Notes under the pieces: generated by a model
What the model saw: only the letters and a program-made list of their open reading frames with translations
Database searches by the model: none
Told to the model about the DNA's origin: nothing
Position numbers and translations under genes: made by a program
NCBI GenBank assembly: GCA_028822475.1
Contig: JAPKDT010000025.1
Span: 1-14,156 of the forward strand
Length of the DNA stretch: 14,156 nucleotides
Source of the DNA: SAR324 cluster bacterium
GTDB lineage: Bacteria > SAR324 > NAC60-12
Reading direction: 5' to 3'
Shown: positions 1-6,952 of the stretch, one piece after another
Layout of the letters: each line of letters begins with the position of its first letter
How positions within the stretch are numbered: the first letter of the stretch is position 1

Positions 1-200
1 TGGATTTTCCATTATAGGCCAAAATGGTGTCCTGATTTTCCTGTAGTGCTGCTATTAATCGTTTTGTATTATATTCAAAATAATATTATTGAATGATTTT
101 AGAAATGGATACGGAATTGTTATCAATTTATCTGACCTCCTTTCTTTGGAAAAGTTAGTATAATAAATAAGACCACTAAGACCATCCTAGTTAGTTAAAA

Positions 201-227
201 ATGTGGGTAAAAAAAACAAACTCACAT
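201..227 (-). terminator. Possible weak terminator after the ABC ATPase operon
   Basis: On the minus strand, right at the stop codon of the last ATPase gene, an 8-base inverted repeat (ATGTGAGT / ACCCACAT, one A-C mismatch) encloses an 11-nt T-rich loop and is followed by TTTTT. The stem is weak and the loop long, so this is only a candidate for the end of the transporter transcript. Positions 1-200 beyond it are AT-rich, with short imperfect palindromes (such as AATAATATTATT at 79-90) and no convincing gene. Confidence 0.35.
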
Positions 228-1240
228 TATGCAGAAATTAATTGATCCTGGGCATCAAAAAAAAGTGTTTTTTCAGGATCAATTCCTACTTTTAAAACAT
301 CACCATAAGAATATGTTTTTCTGGGGTCAGCATAAGCAAAAACTTCATGTTCGTTAAAGTTGAGTAATAAAATGGTGTCTGCACCTAAATTTTCAATTCC
401 GCTAACCATCCCTTCCATTTCGGAAGAGCCAAGTATAACATCCTCTGGACGAATCCCAAGGGTTTTTGTTTCAGCAGGTATTTCAGGGAAATCAAATAGA
501 TCTTTTGGAAGCAAATTGATTTGTGGAGACCCCAAACGGCAGGCGACATAAGTATCTGCTGGGCTGGAATATATTTCAGAAGGAGTTCCGATTTGAATGA
601 GCTCTCCTTCCCGTAAAACACCGATACGGTCTGCCATCGTCATTGCTTCAATTTGATCGTGTGTGACATATAGAATGGTTGCACCCAATTCTTTTTGAAT
701 GCGTTTTAACTCCACCCGCAAATCCCCTCTCAGTTTTGCGTCTAAAGAAGATAGAGGCTCGTCCATTAAATAAATATTTGGAGTCCGGACTAATGCTCTG
801 CCAATGGCTACTCTTTGCATTTCACCTCCGGATAATTCAGTTGCAGAATTATTTAATTTATTTTCAATTTTAAGCAAAGTCGCAATTTCAAGTACTCTTT
901 GTTTAATCTTTTCCGGACTTTCTTTTCTTAATGGAGAGCGTAAAGGAAAGGCTAAATTATCAAAAACGCTATAATTTGGATAAAGAGAATACTGTTGAAA
1001 TACAAAAGCTGTATCGCGATATGCTGGCTGCACCTTTGTTACGTCTATTCCGTCAATCAGTATTTTTCCGGAATCCGGTCTCTCAAGTCCGGAAATTAAT
1101 CTTAATGTTGTTGTTTTGCCTGCGCCAGTAGGGCCGAGTAAAATAAAAAATTCTGAATTTTTCACTTCAAAATCAATATTTGATAGTGCGGCTGTTGTTC
1201 CAAAATTTATAGAAACATTCTCAATTTTTACCTTTGCCAT
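227..1240 (-). CDS. Carbohydrate ABC transporter ATPase (MalK/UgpC type), subunit A
   Basis: This is a cytoplasmic ATP-hydrolysing subunit of the importer, 337 aa. Visible motifs are Walker A GPTGAGKT (36-43), the Q-loop Gln82, the signature LSGGE (136-140), Walker B ending LMDEP (catalytic Glu161), a D-loop SSLD and the switch His194 in YVTHDQ. The C-terminal third is a TOBE-like beta domain, entered by a GIRPED motif as in MalK-family proteins. It is the last gene of the run: its ATG lies one base after the TGA of the other ATPase, so the two are probably translationally coupled. The two ATPases are clearly different in sequence, so the nucleotide-binding dimer is probably a heterodimer, as in the rhizobial glycerol importer GlpSTPQV (family knowledge). 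The substrate cannot be read from this subunit. Confidence 0.93.
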   Translation of the reverse strand: MAKVKIENVSINFGTTAALSNIDFEVKNSEFFILLGPTGAGKTTTLRLISGLERPDSGKILIDGIDVTKVQPAYRDTAFVFQQYSLYPNYSVFDNLAFPLRSPLRKESPEKIKQRVLEIATLLKIENKLNNSATELSGGEMQRVAIGRALVRTPNIYLMDEPLSSLDAKLRGDLRVELKRIQKELGATILYVTHDQIEAMTMADRIGVLREGELIQIGTPSEIYSSPADTYVACRLGSPQINLLPKDLFDFPEIPAETKTLGIRPEDVILGSSEMEGMVSGIENLGADTILLLNFNEHEVFAYADPRKTYSYGDVLKVGIDPEKTLFFDAQDQLISA

Positions 1241-1241
1241 A

Positions 1242-2327
1242 TCAAATTGTCATGTAAGCGCTTTGCAGGGCTTTATCAGAAGTCCCGTCAAAAATTATTC
1301 CAGAATGTGAATCAAAAGATATTTTAACATTTTCGAGAGGAGAAACTTTGATGTCTTTTGAAACACGAACTTTGAATTGCCCGACTTCAGTATTAATCGT
1401 TAGGACATTTCTGGTGCCAAGATATTCAGAAGCGTAAACTTCTCCGGAAATACCTTGATTTTCAGAAAGTGTCATTTTCTCAGGCCTGATGCCAATAAAA
1501 TTTTTATCAGCAATTGTTCCTTCATGTTGTTCTGGGATATTGAACTCATTACCGTCGATAAAAATAGAAGTAGCACCCTTCTCGATTGCCGAATCAATCG
1601 GGATAAAATTCATCGAAGGCGAACCAATAAAAGAACCGACAAATTTTGATCTTGGCTTGGAATAAATTTCATTTGGTGTTCCATTCTGTAAAATTTTTCC
1701 TTGATTCATAACAGCAATTTTGTCGCCCATTGTCATTGCTTCAGTTTGGTCATGAGTAACATAAACTGTAGTGGCTTGAATGCGATTATGTAATTTTCTT
1801 AATTCCAGACACATTTTCTCTCTGAATTCAGTGTCTAGTGTACCCAAAGGCTCATCCATTAAAAATGCGGCAGGTCTTCTGACAATTGCTCGACCAAGTG
1901 CTACCCGTTGTCGGTCTCCTCCGGCAAGAGTTGAAACATTTGATTTTAGTAAATGTTCGATTCTGAGCAATTGAGAAACTTCTCTGACTCTTTCTTTGAT
2001 TTCAGAGGATTTCATCTTTTGCATTCTCAGCGGAAATGAAATATTTTTTTCTACATTTAAGTGAGGATACAAAGCAAATAGTTGAAATACGAAAGCAATA
2101 TCTCTTTGAGAAGCCCGGAGAGAAGTGACATTATTATTGTCCAACATTATGTTGCCGGATGTTGGAATTTCTAAGCCGGCAATCATTCTTAGCGTGGTTG
2201 TTTTCCCACATCCGGAAGGCCCCAGCATAACAAAAAATTCACCAGTTTTTACTTTTAAATTCGAGTTTTTGACAGCAATAAAATCACCAAAGTTTTTTTG
2301 TATATTCTGTAAAACTATTTCAACCAT
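1242..2327 (-). CDS. Carbohydrate ABC transporter ATPase (MalK/UgpC type), subunit B
   Basis: This is the second nucleotide-binding subunit, 361 aa from the ATG at 2327. I prefer this start to an in-frame TTG at 2360: the protein then begins MVEIVLQN like other MalK proteins, and the ATG falls one base after the stop of the small membrane protein gene. Motifs are Walker A GPSGCGKT (36-43), Gln82, Walker B LMDEP (Glu159) and the switch His192. The signature reads LAGGD (134-138) instead of LSGGQ, an unusual double change, while all other catalytic residues are intact. A TOBE-like C-terminal domain with a GIRPE entry motif follows. It probably pairs with the ATPase gene immediately downstream (1-nt gap) to power the two permeases. 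Confidence 0.92.
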   Translation of the reverse strand: MVEIVLQNIQKNFGDFIAVKNSNLKVKTGEFFVMLGPSGCGKTTTLRMIAGLEIPTSGNIMLDNNNVTSLRASQRDIAFVFQLFALYPHLNVEKNISFPLRMQKMKSSEIKERVREVSQLLRIEHLLKSNVSTLAGGDRQRVALGRAIVRRPAAFLMDEPLGTLDTEFREKMCLELRKLHNRIQATTVYVTHDQTEAMTMGDKIAVMNQGKILQNGTPNEIYSKPRSKFVGSFIGSPSMNFIPIDSAIEKGATSIFIDGNEFNIPEQHEGTIADKNFIGIRPEKMTLSENQGISGEVYASEYLGTRNVLTINTEVGQFKVRVSKDIKVSPLENVKISFDSHSGIIFDGTSDKALQSAYMTI

Positions 2328-2328
2328 G

Positions 2329-2532
2329 TTAAGATTTACCGCTGGGAAAGTGACTGACAATTAAAAAAGTGAGTGTTCCGCCTAAAATAAAATTAAAGGA
2401 ATATGTATAAAGCACCATCAAGTAAGGTTGTAAAAGCATAACAACCCCAATAATTATTACTGCGGATGCGATATTTTCCCAAGGTTCTTTGACAAAAATT
2501 CTTCTCAATAAACTTTTATTTTCAGGATTCAT
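2329..2532 (-). CDS. Small two-helix membrane protein of the ABC importer operon
   Basis: The protein has 67 aa. A charged N-terminus (residues 1-20, Lys/Arg-rich) is followed by two hydrophobic stretches, about 22-42 and 45-60, that can each span the membrane. Its ATG overlaps the TGA of the upstream permease (ATGA), and the next ATPase begins one base after its stop, so it is surely translated with the transporter. I do not recognise a named family from sequence alone. Rhizobial glycerol-type (GlpSTPQV) importer operons carry a small integral membrane protein beside the permeases (DUF2160, from memory), and this may be a counterpart. Its job is unknown; an accessory or assembly subunit of the permease pair is the obvious guess. 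Confidence 0.8.
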   Translation of the reverse strand: MNPENKSLLRRIFVKEPWENIASAVIIIGVVMLLQPYLMVLYTYSFNFILGGTLTFLIVSHFPSGKS

Positions 2533-3485
2533 TTTCTAACCGCTCCAAAAGTAATTCCTCTTAAAAGATGCTTTCTCAACACTACAGTAAAAATCATCAC
2601 AGGGACCAGAAACATGACCGTTCCTGCGGCAATTGCCGGCCAGTCCAACCCTCCTTCTCCAATGATAGTTGGAATGAATGGAGGCGCAGTCTGAGCTTCA
2701 GAGAAAGTCAATAGCACGGCAAAAGCATATTCGTTCCAGGCGAAAATCATACAAAATATTGAAGTTGCTGCAATCCCTGTCATGGCCTGTGGAATTACGA
2801 TTTTGAAAAATGCCTGCAACCTTGTGTAACCGTCAACCATTGCCGCTTCTTCGTATTCTAGAGGGATTTCATCCATGAAACCCTTGAGTAACCAAACTGC
2901 TAAGCTGAGGTTGACCATTGTGTATAATATGATCATACCTAGATGAGTATCGCTCAATCCTAATTTCCGATACATAAGAAAAATTGGTACAGCGACAGCA
3001 ATCGGTGGAAACATCCTTGTCGATAAAATAAAAAATAGCAAATCTTCCTTGAGAGGAATTTTGAAACGCGAAAAAGCGTAGCCAGCCAATGCACCAAAAA
3101 ATACAGATAAAAAAGTGGAACCAAAACCAATAATCAAAGAATTAAGAAATCGCCCCAGAAATCGTGATGGCCCGGCGATTACCATTTGTCTGCTTCTTAC
3201 TAGTTCTTCATACCAAGTTTCAGGAGGGGGGAGAGATTTCAGATATTCTTTTGACTGCCTGCTTCTTTGGGTAAAAAGATTGACCCAACCTTCCATAGAA
3301 GGTTCAAAAACAACTTTTGGTGGATAACTGACCGCATCATTTGCACTCTTGAACGAAGTCATCACCATCCAGGCAATAGGAACCAAAGCTATAAAGGCAT
3401 AAATAATGATAAGTGTTGCCGCGGATTTTCTGCTAAAAGACGAAGGTTCTAAGGGTGAACGAACTGAATTTATAGCACTGCTCAT
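2529..3485 (-). CDS. Carbohydrate ABC transporter permease, MalG type
   Basis: This is an inner-membrane permease of the binding-protein-dependent MalG/UgpE family, 318 aa. A first membrane helix lies at about 23-43. A long soluble insertion (about 45-110) precedes the core helices starting near 113. The EAA loop that docks on the ATPase is clear at about 210-232 (EYEEAAMVDGYTR then IVIP). Its ATG overlaps the TGA of the MalF-type permease, and its own TGA overlaps the start of the small membrane protein gene, so all three are coupled. The insertion between helices 1 and 2 is longer than in E. coli MalG-like short forms, but such insertions are common in polyol importers. Function as half of the translocation pore is secure; the substrate is not. 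Confidence 0.93.
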   Translation of the reverse strand: MSSAINSVRSPLEPSSFSRKSAATLIIIYAFIALVPIAWMVMTSFKSANDAVSYPPKVVFEPSMEGWVNLFTQRSRQSKEYLKSLPPPETWYEELVRSRQMVIAGPSRFLGRFLNSLIIGFGSTFLSVFFGALAGYAFSRFKIPLKEDLLFFILSTRMFPPIAVAVPIFLMYRKLGLSDTHLGMIILYTMVNLSLAVWLLKGFMDEIPLEYEEAAMVDGYTRLQAFFKIVIPQAMTGIAATSIFCMIFAWNEYAFAVLLTFSEAQTAPPFIPTIIGEGGLDWPAIAAGTVMFLVPVMIFTVVLRKHLLRGITFGAVRK

Positions 3486-4384
3486 TTATCCTTTATTTTA
3501 TTCATAACTTTAACCCAAATATTGCCTAAACCAAAAATGGTGACAAACATAATAACCGCAAAAGCAGAACTATAACCCGTTCTCCATTTTTCAAAGGCTT
3601 CCCGTTTCAAATTTATAGAGGCAACTTCTGTTGTAGAACCTGGCCCACCACCTGTTAATTCAACGACTAAATCGAACATTTTGAAATTTTCTATACCTCT
3701 AAAAAGAAGTGCTAACAATAAAAATGGTAAAACAGAGGGTAGTGTAATATGTAAAAATTGTTGAAATTTATTGGCACGATCTACCTCTGCAGCCTCATAA
3801 AGATAATTTGGTATTGACTTAAGACCGGCAAGACAAATTAACATGGTAAACGGAGTCCACATCCAGGTATCCACTAGGACGATGCTCCAAGGGGCAAGTT
3901 GTACATCGCCAATCATTGTAAATTCGCCAAAATCATAAAAGAAATTGATCATATAATTAAATATTCCGGTTTGTGGCTGATAAATATAGGTCCAGAAAAC
4001 AGCAACCACTGCCGGAGAAAGCATCATTGGTAAAACAATAATTGTTGTGAGGATTTCGTTTCCTTTGAACTTTTTATTCAGTAAAAGAGCTAAACCTAAA
4101 CCGATTAAAGCTTGTAAAAGTAAGGTCCAAAACATGAAATGTGCAGTTGCTTGCATCGTTTCCCAAATATCTTCTTTGTTCAGGATTTTAATGTAATTTT
4201 TTAAGCCAACAAATTTGATTTCCATTCCTGGTTTATTGGCATAAAAATTTGTAAAAGACATCCGGATGGCATAAATCAGAGGGTAAATGTTCACTGCCAA
4301 CAATAAAATAATCGTCGGCGTAACAAATAACCAAGCGATTGCTCGATCTGAAAGGCCTTTTGTTTGGTTAGAAAAATTTTTCAC
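3482..4384 (-). CDS. Carbohydrate ABC transporter permease, MalF/UgpA type
   Basis: This is an inner-membrane permease of 300 aa. Hydrophobic helices begin at about 17-40, with others near 80-102, 112-134, 165-187, 217-228 and 272-293. The EAA loop is at about 194-216 (YLYEAAEVDRANKF then ITLP). The conserved GGGPG stretch after the loop is typical of MalF/UgpA proteins. The start is GTG at 4384: an in-frame TAA lies immediately upstream and there is no ATG nearby downstream. No convincing ribosome-binding site precedes it, and the 12-bp hairpin at 4400-4433 sits just upstream, so it may be made at a lower level than the binding protein, as is usual in such operons. It forms the pore with the MalG-type permease, which it overlaps by 4 nt. 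Confidence 0.93.
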   Translation of the reverse strand: MKNFSNQTKGLSDRAIAWLFVTPTIILLLAVNIYPLIYAIRMSFTNFYANKPGMEIKFVGLKNYIKILNKEDIWETMQATAHFMFWTLLLQALIGLGLALLLNKKFKGNEILTTIIVLPMMLSPAVVAVFWTYIYQPQTGIFNYMINFFYDFGEFTMIGDVQLAPWSIVLVDTWMWTPFTMLICLAGLKSIPNYLYEAAEVDRANKFQQFLHITLPSVLPFLLLALLFRGIENFKMFDLVVELTGGGPGSTTEVASINLKREAFEKWRTGYSSAFAVIMFVTIFGLGNIWVKVMNKIKDK

Positions 4385-4399
4385 TTAAAAATTATTATG

Positions 4400-4433
4400 T
4401 AAGCCGGATTAGTGTTTAGGTTAATCCGGCTTA
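4400..4433 (-). terminator. Intercistronic hairpin between binding-protein and permease genes
   Basis: A perfect 12-bp inverted repeat (TAAGCCGGATTA / TAATCCGGCTTA) with a 10-nt loop lies between the binding-protein stop (4472) and the permease start (4384). On the minus strand it is followed by an A/T-rich stretch with TTTTT about 9 nt later rather than directly. It looks like an attenuating or RNA-stabilising element that leaves more binding-protein mRNA than permease mRNA, as in malE-malF (known precedent). Full termination is less likely, because the permeases have no obvious promoter of their own. Confidence 0.7.
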
Positions 4434-4471
4434 TTATTGTTATTATTTGCGGTGAATTTTAAATAGAAGGA

Positions 4472-5791
4472 TTAAAGTTTACCGTCTGCTTCAAAAGTTT
4501 CTGTCCAATCTTCTACTAGTTTGTCCATAGCTTGTTTTGCAGTTCCTTTGTCTCCAACGACGTAGTCATGCACGCGTTTTTGCATAGCCAGCATCAATTC
4601 TACAAAGGTCGGTTCCTGCCAAAAATCTTTAACTTTGCCCATTGAATCCAAAAATCCTTGAGCATAAACTTGTGAGTCAACAAATCCAGGATCATTGAGA
4701 ACGTCTTTATGACAAGAATATCCACCTAAAGACCACCATTTTGCTTGAACTTCAGGTTTTGCAAACCATTTGATGTACTGAAGAGCAAGGTCTTTTTTAT
4801 CGGAGTAAGAGACAACAGACATTCCCTGTCCACCGAGAGTTGCTCCTTTTGCCTTTTGATCTGGATTAGCGAAAAAACCAGATTTGCCCCCACCGACATC
4901 AGGATCTTTGTTGACTCCAGGCCAGAAGGCATACCAGTTCATTTGCATAGCTACTTGTCCTGATTTATAAGCATCCAAGTTGGCTTCCATATAAGCATCT
5001 GAATGTCCAGGAGGAGTGCATTCCTTGTAGATTTTTTTGTAAAACTCCAGTGCTTCAATAGCCCGGTCACTATTGACATATCCTTCCATGTCATAAGGTT
5101 TGTTCGGGTTTTGATACTGGAATCCCCAAGCATACAAGGCCGCAGTTACGCCCATTGTTATGCCTTCAGAACCTCTTTCGGTATTGATTGCCGCTCCGTA
5201 GCGTTTTTTACCGTCAATGACTCTACCTTGAAAAAAGGAACAGACATTATATAACTGATCCCAAGTAGTGGGAACACTTAGAGGATAACCATGTTTATCC
5301 TGGAATGCTTTTTGGAGCTCCTGTTTTGCAAACCAGTCTTTCCTGTATGCCCAAGCCAATGCATCTCCCATTGCTGGTAGTGCGTAATAGTTTGGGGTAC
5401 CTTTGGGCCATGTAGAGTAGGCGTACACGGTGGGAGCAAAAAAATCATCCATCGTGATGCCTTCTTTGCCAAAAAAATCATTGAGCTTAACATAATGCCC
5501 ATAGACAGCTCCGGCTCCAATCCATTGACTATCTCCAATCAAGACATCAAAAGTTTTACCACCGGAATTAAGTTCATTCAGCATCCTGTCCGCAAAATTG
5601 GGCCAAGGAACGAACTCGTATCGCATTTCGATACCTGTTTCTTTAGTGAAATCTTTGGACAATTCCACCAGTGCATTTGCCGGATCCCAAGCGGCCCACC
5701 CAAGAGTGATATAACGTTCAGCTGCACTCAAGCTACTGAACGAGATTAAGGAACAAGCCGCAAGAGCGACTAATTTCGAAAACAGTTTCAT
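4472..5791 (-). CDS. Periplasmic solute-binding protein of the carbohydrate/polyol ABC importer
   Basis: This is a family 1 extracellular solute-binding protein, 439 aa, that captures the substrate for the adjacent permeases. Residues 1-24 form a signal peptide: Lys at 2 and 6, then a hydrophobic core, with a plausible SPase I site after Ala24 (S-A-A). A lipobox-like LAAC at 10-13 is also present, but the hydrophobic segment before Cys13 is short, so soluble periplasmic export is more likely. The mature part begins with a beta-strand (YITLGWAAWD) as in other sugar-binding proteins. The ATG at 5791 has an AGAGG Shine-Dalgarno about 5 nt upstream. It opens the importer operon, downstream of dhaK and separated from it by a terminator. 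The rhizobial glycerol-binding GlpV is longer from memory, so I do not equate them. The dha neighbours suggest a small polyol or ketose ligand. Confidence 0.92.
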   Translation of the reverse strand: MKLFSKLVALAACSLISFSSLSAAERYITLGWAAWDPANALVELSKDFTKETGIEMRYEFVPWPNFADRMLNELNSGGKTFDVLIGDSQWIGAGAVYGHYVKLNDFFGKEGITMDDFFAPTVYAYSTWPKGTPNYYALPAMGDALAWAYRKDWFAKQELQKAFQDKHGYPLSVPTTWDQLYNVCSFFQGRVIDGKKRYGAAINTERGSEGITMGVTAALYAWGFQYQNPNKPYDMEGYVNSDRAIEALEFYKKIYKECTPPGHSDAYMEANLDAYKSGQVAMQMNWYAFWPGVNKDPDVGGGKSGFFANPDQKAKGATLGGQGMSVVSYSDKKDLALQYIKWFAKPEVQAKWWSLGGYSCHKDVLNDPGFVDSQVYAQGFLDSMGKVKDFWQEPTFVELMLAMQKRVHDYVVGDKGTAKQAMDKLVEDWTETFEADGKL

Positions 5792-5850
5792 TTTAACCTC
5801 TTCTGTTTCAGATTAAAAATAGGATTCCCAAACAATAAATTAACGGGATT

Positions 5851-5867
5851 CCTGACACCACGTCAGG
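5851..5867 (-). repeat. Inverted repeat in the binding-protein leader
   Basis: A perfect 6-bp inverted repeat, CCTGAC / GTCAGG, with a 5-nt spacer lies 60 nt upstream of the binding-protein ATG. No T-run follows on the minus strand, so it is not a terminator. It could be a leader hairpin or a symmetric operator. Two direct copies of GATTCCCAA (plus strand, 5823-5831 and 5876-5884) flank it. Confidence 0.45.
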
Positions 5868-5894
5868 CATTTTACGATTCCCAACCGCAAGGCT

Positions 5895-5921
5895 AAAAAA
5901 GAATAGCTCGCCAGACTATTC
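5895..5921 (-). terminator. Intrinsic terminator after dhaK
   Basis: On the minus strand, 19 nt past the dhaK stop, GAATAG and CTATTC form a 6-bp stem with a 9-nt loop, followed at once by TTTTTT. This is a standard Rho-independent layout, although the stem is AT-rich. It separates the dha operon from the importer genes, which should then have their own promoter or depend on read-through. A TAAAAT hexamer at about 5868-5873 (minus strand) could be a -10, but I see no good -35. Confidence 0.7.
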
Positions 5922-5939
5922 CACATTGAATATGCTCCC

Positions 5940-6932
5940 TCAACACTTCCACTGCAAAGACGCCGTGTGTACAGGAGCATCCCAATATCCACTTATTTCT
6001 TCATCTAACTTTGTTAGCGTAATAGAACAGCCGTTCATTTCGAGTGAAGTCACGTAGTTACCGACCAAGGATCGGCTAATTGTGACTCCTTGTTCACCAA
6101 GAATCTTTGCTACAGAATTATACATTAAATATAGTTCCATCGATGGTGTTCCGCCAAAACCGTTGATAAAGAGTAAGACTTGACTTCCACGGGCTGGTTT
6201 GAGATCTTCTAAAATAGTTTCCGTCATTTCTTTAGCAATGCTATCTGCAGGAGCAATAGCAACACGTTTCCGGCCGGGCTCCCCATGAATTCCAACACCC
6301 ATTTCAATCTCATTTTCACTAATTTCAAATGTTGGTTTTCCTACCGCAGGAACAGTACAACTAGTTAGGGCAACGCCCATAGAACGGGTTTGGGAATTGA
6401 CTTTGACGCCTATTGCGTGACAAATATTTAAATCTAAGCCCTTTTCTGCAGCCGCACCGACGACTTTTTCAACGATTAATGTGCCTGCAACTCCACGCCG
6501 ACCAGTAGTAAAGGAACTGTCTTCCACTGCAACGTCATCATTGGTCAAAATAGTTTTATTAGGCTGTTCAAGCATTTCCGACGCAATCTCAAAGTTCATA
6601 ACATCACCGGAATAATTTTTTACTATATATAGTATCCCCGCACCACCATCAACGATTTTTGCAGCACTCTGCATTTGATCTGGTGTGGGCGAAGTAAAAA
6701 TTTCTCCTGGGCAAGCGGCATCTAACATACCTTTGCCAACAAACCCTGCATGTAAAGGCTCATGTCCGCTTCCTCCACCAGAAATAAGCGAAACTTTCCC
6801 TTTTGTGGCTCCGCCTTTTCGGAAAATAAATCGAGGCTCTGGATTATATGATAATATTTCATTGTGTGCTGCAGAAAATCCTAAAAGACTTTCGTTCAGT
6901 ATTTGATCTGTTTCATTGAGTAATCTTTTCAT
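5940..6932 (-). CDS. dhaK: PTS-dependent dihydroxyacetone kinase, substrate-binding subunit DhaK
   Basis: DhaK binds the ketose covalently and receives phosphate from DhaL-bound ATP, giving dihydroxyacetone phosphate (family knowledge). At 330 aa this is the usual length for DhaK. The glycine-rich SGGGSGHEPLHAGFVG (51-66) holds the substrate-contacting His57. NYSGDVMNFE holds Asp110, the equivalent of the E. coli active-site Asp109. GIHGEPG holds His216, the residue that makes the hemiaminal bond with the carbonyl. All are intact. A strong GGTGG Shine-Dalgarno lies a few nt before the ATG, 20 nt after the enzyme I stop. The gene is last in the dhaL-dhaM-EI-dhaK operon. The real substrate could be dihydroxyacetone or a related ketose such as erythrulose, since sequence motifs do not separate these. 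Confidence 0.96.
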   Translation of the reverse strand: MKRLLNETDQILNESLLGFSAAHNEILSYNPEPRFIFRKGGATKGKVSLISGGGSGHEPLHAGFVGKGMLDAACPGEIFTSPTPDQMQSAAKIVDGGAGILYIVKNYSGDVMNFEIASEMLEQPNKTILTNDDVAVEDSSFTTGRRGVAGTLIVEKVVGAAAEKGLDLNICHAIGVKVNSQTRSMGVALTSCTVPAVGKPTFEISENEIEMGVGIHGEPGRKRVAIAPADSIAKEMTETILEDLKPARGSQVLLFINGFGGTPSMELYLMYNSVAKILGEQGVTISRSLVGNYVTSLEMNGCSITLTKLDEEISGYWDAPVHTASLQWKC

Positions 6933-6952
6933 AAAACCACCTTTCAGTTGGT

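Noticed and set aside
1..100. Possible minus-strand coding start running off the left edge (a frame reading KRLIAALQENQDTILAYNGKS-like residues in pieces)
   Set aside because: It has no start codon after the upstream in-frame stop and the piece is too short to judge; a plus-strand frame is equally open there.
2328..2360. In-frame TTG at 2360 as the start of the second ATPase gene
   Set aside because: It would add 11 residues not typical of the family and overlap the small membrane protein gene by about 30 nt; the ATG at 2327 fits family alignment and spacing.
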